A stretch of 64,000 nucleotides of DNA, taken from the NCBI GenBank assembly GCA_035235625.1, contig CP141140.1:61620581-61684580 (forward strand), in the 5' to 3' direction. The notes beneath the pieces were generated by a model. That model did no database searches. It had not been told where the DNA came from and saw nothing but the letters and a program-made list of their open reading frames with translations. This document shows positions 1 to 12,700 of this stretch, in pieces; positions within the stretch are counted from its first letter, which is position 1, and every line of letters starts with the position of its first letter. This DNA comes from Saururus chinensis. Taxonomy: Eukaryota > Streptophyta > Magnoliopsida > Piperales > Saururaceae. Made by a program: the position numbers and the translations under genes.

Positions 1-1772
1 CATCATTATTCTCTAAAATTCTAGAGTGAGCATTTATGTCCTAGAGATTTTTATGGCATCGATTCCCTCATTGTATTTCACCAATTTGTTTGAAGCAATT
101 TTAGCAGAGGTACAATTAGAAATAAACCTATGTTAACTTTTACCCACAACATTAAACAATGCACTCAATGCCTTATTATTACAATATGAAAGTTTAGTCA
201 CTCTCATGCCAATCACATTCATCTTTTGGAATCATATTCCCCTCTTTATCATATGTCATGGATAAAGTCCACCCTTAATCACAGTTTTCTGAGCATTACT
301 GTCAAATGCTTCAATAAAAGCTCTTGTCCGATTTTTCTAATAGAAAAAATTTTGGTCATCGAATAAAGGAGCTCAATTCATGGGATTTCCCAAGTTCTCA
401 TGTTCAGTCGTGTTGTTATTTGAAACAACCATTATTACCCAAATTAAGAAAAACAATCAAACCATTATTCTAACTCAAGAGAAAAAAGAGATCTATCTAT
501 TAAAAAACAAGATGAATAAGGCAAGCACAAATAAGGGCACTTCTAGAAAGAATCACAAATAATTTTAACAAAAAATAAGTAATTCCAGTAAGAATCAATA
601 AGAAACTTCCTAACACAAGCAATGAAAACACTCGAAAGCAAATCTAAAAAGTAACGCAACCCTATTGAAGCAAGCATTCAAATCATGGTAGATTTTATCA
701 AAGTTTACAAGTAATGGATCTTAATCTTTAGCTAGAGTTTAATATCAGTCAAATCAAACTAATAAATTACCATATTGCTCGTAGTTCTATTATCTAATGA
801 ACATAAATACTACGAGTTATGATCTCTTTTGCATATAGTAGAAATAAAACTCAATCCTTAAGAACAATTTATTATCAATATACCAAACAATCAAACTACA
901 AACATGCAAGATCACATACAGATTTTTAACATGGCAAACCCAAATTAGGGGAAAAAATGACAACCTTTCTCTAGGCCAAATCAATGAACTATACTAACAA
1001 GCAAGACTTTTTTACAAGACCAAAAACAAACCACCAACCTCTAGAGACTCCGACACAAATGAAAATCTTTTCTTTGTTCTTCTCTATTCTTTTTTTATTA
1101 TTAGCCTTCAAGTTTCCCTCGAACCCTTGAAGTTTTTTACTTCGTGTTCTATTTTCGTCTCCTTCTAGTTCCTCAATCAAAACTCCATTGGATTGTTTAT
1201 TTGCTTTTAGTATTCTTCAATTCTCCTTGATTAATAATATGTTGATCCTCTTTAAGCTTTTGTGTATGAACAAGTGATTGTATATCACTTCTTTCAATAT
1301 CTCTCACCTATAAGATTTTCTTTTAAAAACTATGGTGATGCAAGGAAAATATAAACAAAGGTCTCTCCCATTTTCATCTCTCAAATATTGATTTTTTGCT
1401 ATTCAAATTTATCCATACCTAGACCTTTTATAAAGTCTTAAGTCGGTTAGGGTTAAAAGAACCCAAGTTAGAAAAAGTCTATTTTGGAACCCTAAACTAG
1501 GTAAGCAAACTTCAAGCGGTCGATCATTTCACCCAAGTGATTGATCATTAACTGTAGTAGATGTATAACTGTGAATCCACATATCATATGCTAAATATTA
1601 TGTCATAAGTTATTGAAGACAATGATATCGAAGAACTTTGTGTTATGGAGCACGTTATTCATATTTAGAACTAGTTTGGCGGCGAGTATCTTCAAATATA
1701 TGCAAAAATATAAAAAAATATTATTGAGAAGTATGTTATATATGTGGGGCCTACAAAAAAGTTCATGAAAAC
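1..1772. other. Intergenic, AT-rich, no gene recognised
   Basis: The stretch is strongly AT-rich, and its short open frames (for example 380-562) are low-complexity and match no family I know. I see no splice-consistent exon chain and no RNA gene. The last five bases (1768-1772, AAAAC) are the left target-site duplication of the next element. Confidence 0.6.
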
Positions 1773-3811
1773 TGTAATGCCCTGACCCGAACTGGGGCCC
1801 AAAAAATCTCTAACAAATTTTTTCCCCCTTAAACTAGGAATCATCATCTATGTGCGAGAGGTACAACGTTCATCTACACACTAGGGAACTTCAAAGTTTC
1901 CCCGTACGTAGGCTTAGCTTGTAATGATCATTTACACAAGACGAAGATTCATAATTTATCGTGTGTAAATCAGAATAAAACTCATTATTATAATTAATTT
2001 GGATCGGACCAATGTTGGCTTGCCGTTGGTTGCCTACATACGTATTGGATATTGTTCCAATACGATCAAATCCGAATGTAGTTCTGCCTAATGGCTACTA
2101 CATAAATCAAGCAACACAAAATTATATATATTAAAATACATATATACTTGTATTCAATCAAAATCATACTAAAACTTGTAATCTATCAAAGTGAAGCAGA
2201 AGTTAATAAATCATCGAAATTGCACGCCCCACTCTACCACAGAGCGAGATCAAACACATTCACACGTCTCGCTCTATCACTGAGTTGAGATCAAACAAAC
2301 ACACCAGACATCTCGCTCTACCCTAGAGCGAGATGGAACATAACAAGTCACATCAAAGCATAGTAGATTAGAACACAAAAGATCAAAACATGGTATGACA
2401 CTTCAAATCATATCAGATAAAGCATAACACAGTAATTCAAATCAGAACATATTAAATCATAACAATTCGTATATCTTAATTAGTACATTATTATCAATAA
2501 TTAAGATGTGCAAGCGTATAAATAAGTTAACATCCTCAATTAACTACTTAGGATGTAAATGTATTCTCATACAGAAGATCAAGTATACTTACCTATAGAA
2601 GACATCAGAAGTGGCAGCGTTTAGAGTTATTTGTTTCATTAGAGTGTCCTCCTTTCTGATATGGATATGGCTCCTTTGAAGTAGGCGGATATAGCATCCC
2701 TTAACTTGGGGACATTCCTTACTTCCCTTACTCAGAGCTGACGGATAGGACATCCTCTTTTCGGAGACATCTTTCTCGTTCCGTGCTTGTGAACTGTGGG
2801 TGGAGTCTCCCTTTAGCTCGAGGATGCCTCTCTTACTGGGTGGTGGAGGATAGGGCCTACCCCACTTTGTTGTGACCCGGCAACTGCTGACATAACTTCA
2901 TCTTAGTCATAGCCCATTTTTCTTTCTTTGGTGCTCAGGGATGACGGGCAAAGCCACTTCTTTCTTTGGGAGGTTTCTCTCTCATACGGTCATCAACTTG
3001 GAGAACATACCCCTCCATTGCATAGAAGATACTCAATTTAGTCAAGAATGTCTCTTGAACAGACTAAATCGGAGTTAGGATGCTCAAAAATGGAGAAGAA
3101 GAAATTTGTTGGTGTTTGGGGACAACAGGCAAGACCTCTCCTTTTCTTGGGGCGTTTCCTCCTTATACGGTCTCCAACTCAAAGAAAGGACCACTCCAAT
3201 GCTTAGAACATACTCGATTTACTTAAAAATGCCTCTTGAATGGCTTTAATCGGACTCAGAACACTAAAAAATGGGGGAAATGAAGTTTTGACTGAAAAAC
3301 TGAATGAAATGGGATTAAATAGGCCGAGCCAAGCCGAAAAACCAAGGCATCGCGTCAAACCGCGACACTGCCATGTAATGCGCATGGTGACCACATGTTG
3401 TGGCTGCACATTACGCACTCCCCACGCACGCTCCCGTTTTATTTTCTTTTCTCTTTTTTTTCTTTTTAAAACAAAATCTTTAAACGCGCGTAACTTCTTA
3501 CCCCGGACTTAGTTTCTCATGTTCTTGGTACCGTTGGACTTGTATCGACAAGCCCTTTGATACTGACCCACTTAAAGCAAAATATTGTGCTCTTTTGAAG
3601 TGGGTCCCGCTTATTTTTTATACTTCTCGAGGTTGTAACTTCCAGTCCCGACCTTCATTTCGCCCGTTTTTTGATTCATTACGCTCATTTCTTCGAGCTC
3701 TACTCATGTACAAAGACTTCAACCTTTGAAACTCTCTAAGACTCATTAAAAATTTATCTAATTACCTCTTACCATAGTGGCTAAATGTAATTAAAAATGC
3801 AGGGAATTACA
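1773..3811 (+). mobile_element. LTR-like element (solo LTR candidate), 2.04 kb, with exact 5-bp target duplication
   Basis: The element begins TGTAATGCCCTG and ends CAGGGAATTACA, so its ends form a 12-bp inverted repeat with one mismatch and the TG...CA of LTRs. It is flanked by AAAAC on both sides (1768-1772 and 3812-3816), an exact 5-bp target duplication. Five base pairs is the usual size for LTR retrotransposon integration and does not fit hAT (8), Mutator (9), PIF (3) or mariner (2) elements. No gag-pol reading frame is present, so a solo LTR or a non-coding derivative is the simplest reading. Strand is set by the TGTAATGCCC end and is arbitrary. Confidence 0.75.
2226..2334. repeat. Three tandem copies of a palindromic GCTCTACC/AGAGCGAGAT unit
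   Basis: Inside the LTR-like element a unit of about 50 bp recurs three times. Each copy pairs a CTCGCTCTA-type arm with an AGAGCGAGAT-type arm. The third copy is a perfect hairpin at 2310-2334, with 11-bp arms (ATCTCGCTCTA and its complement) and a 3-nt CCC loop. The first two copies have decayed arms. Confidence 0.7.
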
Positions 3812-3816
3812 AAAAC

Positions 3817-5300
3817 ATAGTCATGTAAAACCTCATATGATAGAACTCGTCAAGAGCTTCTAACGATATTAAGAATGTGCAAATTCTAGTTCGGGAATCT
3901 CATTTAATAATGTTATAAAATTAAAATTAACATAGCTTAAAAAATAAGTATTATGATTCTAATATCTTTGGCTTTTTAGGGATTATGGTGAGTTAAATAG
4001 GGTAAAATTAGAATTAATGATATAAAACATGAGGCAAATATACAAAATTTAAAAATAGATAATATATCAATTTGCTCTAATGATATAAAACATGGGTCAA
4101 ATTAACAAAGACTGATATGATGTGGTAACTTCATCTTCTATAATACATTTATTTCAAAATTTATAGAATATTATGAAAATATATTTAATAATTTTTAAAA
4201 TTTTATTTTAAGTTGAATATATTAACTTTGTGTAACTTGGATATATTTGCTTCTTGCTTGTTGAAAAATAATGTAATATTCAACTATATGCTTCTACGTT
4301 TTATATCTTATAAAATAAATTATTTTTTTATTTAAAACGCTTTTTCATATAAAATATGACTACTCCATAAAAATTCCAAGTCGACTCAACTCAAATTATT
4401 TTTGAAACTCCAATTTCGAGTATTCTTACATTGCTCAAAATTTTAATTTAGACGGGAACGTGGACTGCCTCATGATTAGATTCTCAAGCAGAAAACTATT
4501 ATATGTAACTGATCAGTCCTTAGTTCCTTACAATTGTAATCTTCGAGGTAACTTTGAGAAAGAAAAAGAACACGAGCCTTTCGTGGGATCTTCCGGATTT
4601 GAAGCAGACAAGTTGGAATTAATCATTGAATAAAAAATCATTTTAATCTCAATGTACAAACAACAAGAATCCGCAAGTTGGCCCTCTTTTTTGTTATTTT
4701 CTAGTTCCCAAAACCTGCATGCATATCTACGTTGGGTTTAGGGTTCAAGAATCAGGATGGAGCTATCAAAGCATCACGTTTTCTTTTCCTTTTAATTGTG
4801 AAAACTAAGCTATACTCGAGGGCGGCTGGAATCTGGAAAATAGACAATACAACAGTGTGGCCTACTGATGCTTAATAATACATGCAAGTTCCATTATAGT
4901 TGTGTTTCTTATGGGGTCAGTCAATGAATGAAAAGTTAAAAATGTGTATAGTAGGTCCTTTGTTTACTCACTTATGAAGTAAACGTCTTTTGTCTTTTTT
5001 GATCAGATAAGACAACAAATCAAGCGGTTCAGAATTCAGATCTTTGTTTTTTATTGGAAACATCCCAGTAAGCACGCTTAATCATTGCTTACTAGACAGG
5101 CAACAAATAAATTGTCACAATACTGAGCAGCAAATAAATCTTGTTAAATAATATATAGGACAAGTTTGTAGGAATCAGTATCTATTTTTTAGGGTTTCAT
5201 TTACAGAGAAACAGACAATTTCTCACTCCTAGTAGACGTTCTTTATAGAGCCCTTTTTACTTTGCTCTGCCAATTTTTAAGCACGCCAAGAAACCTGCCA
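3817..5300. other. Intergenic, AT-rich, nothing recognised
   Basis: The sequence is AT-rich with no reading frame or splice pattern that I can attach to a family. There are short A and T runs only. Confidence 0.5.
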
Positions 5301-5308
5301 TTACAGCA

Positions 5309-5470
5309 TGGACGAGTAATAATATGTTGCAAATCAGTTTCTTGCGATTGTCACTGCTACTGTCAATGTCACTTATTTGTAACATATTATTACTCGTCTA
5401 TGTTGAAATTTTTTGCAATTGCCGCTGCCATTGTCACTGATTTGTAACATATTATTACTCGTTTATGTTG
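5309..5470. repeat. Foldback plus direct-repeat cluster built on ACGAGTAATAATATGTT
   Basis: A copy of ACGAGTAATAATATGTT with trailing CAAATCAG near 5312 is followed by two inverted copies (TTTGTAACATATTATTACTCGT) near 5379 and 5441. The first and second copies can form a hairpin with about 20-bp arms, and the second and third are direct repeats about 62 bp apart. The function is unknown; it could be the remains of a small foldback element. Confidence 0.65.
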
Positions 5471-6159
5471 TAAAGGGCTTGTATAGCTTATTGTCGAGGG
5501 AGAAAAATGATGAGGGAGGAAGAGGGGAAAACCTAAAATATTATGGGGGGCATGGGCTTGCATGCCCATCTTAATAGGAGTATTGCACTATTGCCCCTCC
5601 ACAGCTTAACGTGGCTCCGCCCTTGGTTGTAATGGATGTTCTACATATGAATAGATTGTACGGTCTCTACAAAATGTGTTGCGTCTTTTGTTGTAATGAC
5701 TTCTTTATTGTTGATCACGCTATAAGCATATAAGCTGATAATACTTGGGACGAGCTCCATGACCAGAATTATAGATAATAATACTACATAAGGGCTTCTA
5801 ACATGGTACATATATAGAAGCCAATGTGACATTATATACTATGTTGGATCTAACACAATACATAATTGTGCATTCTTGTCATGTCTACTTCTATGTGGCT
5901 AACGTAGTATATAGCTGCCTTGTCGAACTCTACATACTACGTTAAGAACCCTACTAGGCTGGTTCAGAAAAAAACATTCCCTACATGAAGTCCAGGCTTT
6001 TTATGGGTACATTCACATTAGGCATTAGGTTTAAATTAGACCATTAATTAGACCATTCATAATACTAAGAGAAAATTACTTTCTCCTATATGAAGTTTTT
6101 AAAAGAGTATAATTAAATAGGCTTGTTATTATGAGTTCAGGCTCACGCTCAATTATGTG

Positions 6160-6840
6160 AGTAGGGCTGATCCTTGGCCAAATAGTCGGTAGACAAGGCT
6201 TGTTTATATCTATGTCTACTAATACAATTTATCTTTCGACATTTTGTCTACAGACAAAGTTTTTTTTTCGGCGGATATAACCATTGTCCATGGGCATAGC
6301 CTCTTAGGTAATTGGACGAGGGTTGAAGTAGTTAGTGAGAATGAGAGCAGTGTTAACAACTTTAACTAAGTAGGGCAATTAGGGTGAGAATATCTAGATT
6401 AAGTAATTTAGTATATAATAATAATTTTTAAACTTATATATGTCATCTTCTTTATTTATAATATTACTATTAAATAAATTAGTTCATTTTGAAAAAGTAA
6501 ACAGAGCTATTAATGCAAGACAAAAGAAATATTTAATAACTAGCTTTAAAAAAGAACTCAAATATAACATTAACATGGTTGTATTTAAATTATTAAAGAT
6601 TCAAGTATACGAAAATGATGTTTAAGAATAATTAGAGGAGAATGAAAATTGTCCTTTATATAAGAATGCACATTGTATTTAAAAGTTAATCAAACATCAG
6701 ACAAATTGTTGGACAAAGTCTTTGTCTATAGCCATGTCCAAAAATTAGCAGATAAAAGAATTCGGCCAAACATGGCTATGGACACCTCAGACACAACCCA
6801 GACATCAAACAATAGATGTCCATGACCAACCTTATATATG
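6160..6840. mobile_element. Possible decayed MITE-like element
   Basis: The left part (TAGGGCTGATCCTTGGCC, then ATTTTGTCTACAGACAAAG) has loose inverted counterparts on the right (GGACAAAGTCTTTGTCTATAG, then GTCCATGACCAACCTTAT). The arms are degenerate and I found no clear target duplication, so this is tentative. Confidence 0.3.
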
Positions 6841-9829
6841 AGTCATATACATATATGGGATAAGCAACTTTTGAATATGTATTATCAAATCTCGATCTAG
6901 CGGCTTACAATGTCTTTAACTCACACAATCGCCATATTCATGTAAACTTTTTCTATAATTTATTAATACCTCATTTTCACTAAATCTTACTAATAATTTT
7001 AGTAGTAGTTTTATAACTTTTAGTCACAAATTTTGAGTTATGTTTAGACGGTAAAGCTGTAAATAGATTTACCCTTCAAACAAATTCTACACGCTTTTAC
7101 ATCCACTCAAGCTTGCCACATGTTTGCCTGTTGGCTGCATGGCTTCGACTTATGTGTTGCAAGCGTCGCTAAAAGTGAAGATACATAACATTATTACTCA
7201 ATTTAAAATTAAAGTATATGTGCATATTAGATCAAATACGGGAGCAAAGAACATCGTACTTGTCAGCGAAAAATAGCGACAAGCAAAATTTGGGTCTCCT
7301 TTTTCACACCTTAACATGCATTTAGGTTTTTCGTGTTTTAAATTAATAGTTATATTTAATTTTTTAAAATAAAATAAAATAAAATTATTTTAAAATTTTA
7401 AATATTTTTAATAATATTTACTTCCTTAATAATGTTTTACAATGTAAGAAGACATATACAATAATGAAATTAGATTTTTCTCTTCAGACAATGTACACAA
7501 TGATACGGGGTAGTGAAGAGGACTATCTATGACATGTACTGAGGCATATATATATATGTAAAAGTATTATATACTAGGTGTGCATGTATTATGAGAATTG
7601 CCTATAGTGTTACATATAATGTGTTTAGGCGTTGTAGGGAAGGCCCGCAACATATGTGCACAACATTGTGCAGAAAATACGCAACGATGTGAACACATAA
7701 CTGGCTATGTTGGGATACATGGCCGATTAGTACTTATTTGGATACTTAAGATGTCTCATCTCCCCTATATAGTGTTGGAGAGTCCTTGGGAGTGAACTTG
7801 GGCCGTCTGGAAAATTTTAAATGAACCATGCTCGTACAACCACAATAGAATAGGAAAAATCTCTTATGCTATATAGGGGGGACATGGTGAGCTGAAATGA
7901 TAAAGCTGTTGATATGATGTCTAGCCTTGCAACCAGCTATCTCAGATAGTAATGAAGGCTTGTTTCTTGCTAGCTATCATGTCAGGAGCCCCGTTTGCTA
8001 GGGGATGAGGCTCTCCGATTAGTCAGGTGGTTGTTCGGCCTTATGGCCGCGTTGGATACAAAGACCATTGCATGCACTTGGCTGAGATGGATTGTTCGGA
8101 TGTCCGGGTTGCTTAAGTTAGATCTGTACATCGTAAGGAGGTGTCCTCCTCCAGCCAGCTCACTTAGGAAATGTCCTAATATGTTTGTATGTCCGCCTTG
8201 GGACGGGTTCGTTGCTTGGCTTCGCGAGCTGAATACTTGGTCGAATGGCACAAGGCTATGACTTTGACGAAAAATGACTTACTTGCTTGGCTGTTTAGCC
8301 TTGCGAGTGCTGCATATCAGGCATTCTTCGAGTGCCCCTATAACAACAAGTATAGAGGTAGCAAAGGGCCGGGCCTAAGACAGGCCTTGCACAACCCTTA
8401 AGCCTGCCAAAAAAAAAATTTAAAAAAATTAACCGATAAGGTCTTATGGCCTTATGACTCGATAGTAAAAATGATCAATCGGCTTACAAGCCCGAGGTTC
8501 GGGCCAATTTAGGGCCAAACCATAAATCAAAGGCCTTGCAAGGCCCCCATTTTTTGGGACTAGGCCATGCCCAGGCCCGTTCGCAAATTTACCGGGCCGG
8601 CTGCTTTACCACCTCGAGAGGAGTCATATCATATCAAGGCCCTGATCTTCATAAAGATAGGGGAACCCATCATGGGGTGCAACTACAAATACCACTGGCT
8701 GCCCAACTGACTGTTGTCCGAGGCAAAGCCCAAAGAGACATCTCAAGTAGCCTAAAATATAACCTGATTTATAATGGGCTGGGACGCGGGCTTGGTTTGG
8801 ATGAACAAATATTGAAATAAAGGCCCACGGGGCCGGGGCACTGGTTTAAACTTCAGCCGCTACTCGGACTTGTATGACACAGATGAACCACAAATTTCCA
8901 CCGTCAGGCAGTGGTGGTTTAGACTTTAGCCCAAATCGTGCCCTTAATTAAATTAAATACATTCAGCTTACCATAGAAAATTAGCAATACTCAGTTACCA
9001 AAAATTCGACATTTGTAACCAGAAAACATGTCCATTGTCGTTACTTCTTAACTATTAATGCTATCTAAATTCTCATTATAATCATTCTACAACCTTTAAA
9101 TAATAAGTTTTTTATGTTTTATTTTGATAATGAACCTAGCATAAGGAATATATAGATATTTGAGATTGACGGTACACGTTAGTATATGCGCCATTAATCC
9201 TATGGTTGAAGGACCTCTTTGCATATTTTATGGTGGGTTCATTGCCACATGGGAACATTAAAAATGAAAAATGTTTCCGTTAACAAATTACTTTTAAATA
9301 AAGAACCAAACACTATATTGGAAAATATGTTAAAAAGGAAATTAATTTTTGTACTCCTTTTATCCCATATTATAGCTTGTTTGGGAGTGGTATAAGTGAC
9401 ATTTTTTACACATTCTCTTAATTAGAGAGCTTTAGTATTTTCTTAGTCCTACTTTAATAGTCTTATTTGATTTTTCCAAATGAATTAAAATTCAATCATT
9501 TTTAAAAACTAAATACAACAATTAAAATAGGATAAATATTTCCTCCAGCCTTGTACCTTGGGATGTGGCAAGCATTTTGCATTATTTCCTCCACCCTGCA
9601 TCTTGGCCATCTCTAGCCTCACCTATTGATGACATCCTTCTTAGAAACAAGAGGAGGTGTCAGGTAGTAAAGTTTCTCTTATTCTAATAACATTGTTATT
9701 GCCACCCCAATAATATCTCATCTCCCCCTATTACTCACTTTCCTTAAGTAATTATTACAAAATCTCTTATACTCACCTGTTTCTTCTTCTTCCATTACAT
9801 AAATATTTTTTTTTATAAATAATAGTTTT
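6841..9829. other. Intergenic; GC-richer patch 7,900-8,830, otherwise AT-rich
   Basis: The patch 7,900-8,830 is noticeably GC-richer than its surroundings and contains several short open frames in both directions plus a short A-run near 8408. None of the predicted peptides match a family that I recognise. A decayed transposon is the likeliest source, but I cannot name one. Confidence 0.35.
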
Positions 9830-9945
9830 CCTACACCACTTTTTATAACTTTACATCAAGTTATGATTGGACAGAGAAAAGTGGGTCCTCTTAGTGTCAT
9901 GTGAGACCCACTCTTTTCTAGCCAATCAAATCCTAGTGCAAGGTT
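9830..9945. mobile_element. Small foldback MITE-like sequence
   Basis: The arms GATTGG...AAAAGTGGGTC (9865-9887) and its near complement GACCCACTC...CCAATC (9905-9927) are 23 bp each with a few mismatches and a 17-nt loop. A GATTGG-bearing foldback also occurs in the second intron of the ADF gene (22034-22194), so these may be members of one MITE group. Confidence 0.5.
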
Positions 9946-11639
9946 TTGTTGGACAAAAAGTAATGTACGGTTATCAACATCCTTTTAACATACCCACCCC
10001 ACTCCTTCCCCTCATCGGGGCTGGAGCTATTGTTAGCATGACATATCACCATAGCCATTATTGGTGTGGCATGGCATGACACCAAAGCTGTTACTGGCAT
10101 GTTGTGGCGTCATCATCCTCTTCCATGTCTACCCTCCCACATTGCCACAACCTCCTTTGCCCCTCTTTTATCTCCTCCTCCTCCTCTCTCCTTGGAAGCC
10201 AGCAAACCAAGATGGCATGGTTAAGGCAAATTCATGACCTTTTTGGTCGCCCTAATTCGGTGTAGCCAGATTGAGCTTGGTATTTTTGGTTCATTCCTCT
10301 CTCCTCCAATTTCTCCTCCACCTTCCACTTCTCCTCTCATCCTATTTTTCTCCCTCATCTTTTGGCAGCCGATGGGATGGGGTAGGATTAGTGGCCTAAT
10401 TCTACTGCAATTCATGCAACATCATGTTTTGATCAATCTAGGAGTGTTTGGTCCATTGTAGAAATTGATTCAATCTTCTGCTAAATCGTTGATATCACCA
10501 CCGATGTGTTAATGGATGTCCATGGTTGGAGAAAATAGACAATTCCTTGCATCAACATGTTGAAGGCACATTGTTTCCTTCAACAAGGGGTTGACGTGTC
10601 AATGATCACATCAGTGCCTAAGACTAGAGTGAGTTTTCTCACTATCAGACTGATGTGTCATTGGTAGTGTCAATAACTATCAACACCAACACCGATAAAT
10701 CGATGGGATAACCGATGGCACTTTAGTTTGTATTTTCAAAGTGAAGTTTTTACCAATATTTTTACTAATATATATTTTAGTATAATTTACTTGCATAATG
10801 AACATAAGTAAATATCAAAACACATGATAAAAAATGTGTGTGAATAAGGGGTAAGGGAGCACTATATTTGGGCATACCAAAAGGGTAGAAACATTAAATT
10901 ATTGTCTATGACACTTATGGGCATGGGTGCCTAATGTCGTTTTGGGCTCCAATAATGAGACCATTTAGCCATGCAGAGGAGATTCATAGTATGGAAAATG
11001 ACCATAGGTCTCCGACTCCCCAAAGCTTGGGAGTTTATTTGTAGATCCTCTCCCCGAGGTTTGAGATTTGGTTTAAACAAGTTATAACTTTAAAAGAAGC
11101 ATGACTTCAGCACAACAGAACAAAGAAGTTTTTGTTATTATGGAACATTAAGAATCTTGACTACCTGGATCCATGAGCCCTTGTAGGCTTTAACTTTATG
11201 ACATGGATGAAGTGGCCAATAGTCTTTAGCAAGAGTCTGAAGTTGATTTGCAGAGTGGTATACATTTTAATAAGTCATAGAAATCTCTTTGATGTTGTCA
11301 CAACTTATTATAGTTTGTAATTTTATAACCTATAATTATGTTTGGGGAGGGTATCTATACACACATGTTTTTTATTGGATGATAGTAGTGCCAAAATGAA
11401 AACTACCCCAAAGGAATGGAGTTGTCCATACAAATGGCAAAAAGGAGGGAGTCTGAAACTCTGTCCCTCCAAACCTATGAGATGAACAATTTTTCTCACC
11501 TTGCTAGGCAACCAGCAATAGTATTTCCTTCCCTTTTAACAAAAGAGAAGACAAATCCCCAGAAAAGGGCCACCTTTGTGACCACCTTAGTGTCAAAGGG
11601 CCTTAGCCTACATCTACAAAAAACCTATTACAAAACATG
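9946..11639. other. Intergenic, nothing recognised
   Basis: The short open frames here have no recognisable domain and no splice-consistent continuation. A C-rich and T-rich patch lies near 10,130-10,350. Confidence 0.45.
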
Positions 11640-12700
11640 GAGATGGTAGCATTGCAATCCCCATAAAAAATGACACAATGATCCCCCTCCCCAGCACAAA
11701 GGAGATAACACGGACAAGAGCTAAGATCTCGGCCACTTCCTCACAAAGGATACTGGGGCCTAGAAAACTAGCACAAGTGAGCACCACTCCAGCATCATCG
11801 CAAGTGTAGATACCTACCCCGAACAGGGTGAGATCACCAAAGACTACACTGTCGACATTAATCTTAACTTCTCTGAGGGAAGGTAGAGACTAAGAAGTGG
11901 GAAGGACCGAGCATCTCCCCATGAGATCTAGATGTGCCACCCACACCAAATTCATTCCTATTCATCCAAATGACCCAAGGACAAACATCCACCACAATTT
12001 CTTGTCTGCATGGCTGCGCACAATGAGATGAATGAGCTCCGAAGGATGAGAGAAGAAGTTAAAAATATTAGAAGAGAACCACAATGGGGAGACCACAACT
12101 AAGTGAGATGGGGGTAGGTCCATACAGCATGGATGGTTGTCTCGAGAAAATGACCGCATGCAAGGCAGCCATTCGTCAAAGCCAACACTCTTCAGATGAG
12201 GTTTCCCCCATAGGAAGGATGTCTCTATAGACACGCCATGCAAAGTTCATAATTTTGGTAAGAGCGTCCATCCTCTAGATTGTCTTCCATAAACTAAATC
12301 TAACACGAGGATTAGAGTAATGCTCCCCTATCCACATAAACCAATTAAGTTAACAACAAAAGGATAAATGCTCTTGACAGAGAACTTACCATTCGAGGTG
12401 CCAACCCATAGGAGAGAGTTAGGAGAAGGGGACTTAGAGATGGGGATGTTGAGGATCACCTCACTATCGGGGCGGGGAGAAAATTATCTCTAATGATATT
12501 AGCCCGCCAAACCCCGGTGTCAGGCTCAATGAGGTCGCAAACTTAGGCTTCATCATCCAAAGTCCTACAAGGGGTAAAAACTCATAAGGTAGAAGGGCAG
12601 AGGGAGGGGTGACTGAATGGGCTTTTATATTTATGGGGTGGAAATCCATGGCAAGGCCTTTAGCTCTTGCCACATGTCTAAACCTAAAGACAAAAGGTCT
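11640..12700 (-). pseudogene. LINE (L1-type non-LTR retrotransposon) ORF2 3' relic: zf-RVT and RNase H-like region
   Basis: Reading the minus strand through frameshifts and stops gives the usual plant LINE order. First comes a segment like RDNFLPAPIV, then WVGTSNGKFSVKS near 12,400. Next is a zf-RVT-like stretch with FAWRVYRDILPMG near 12,250. An RVT_3-like RNase H segment follows near 11,700-11,880, with INVDSVVFGD, DDAGVVLTCASFLGP and EEVAEILALVRVI. No continuous frame remains, so it is dead. The 5' part (endonuclease and most of the reverse transcriptase) is absent, which fits 5'-truncated LINE insertion. I did not identify the poly(A) tail with confidence. Confidence 0.72.
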
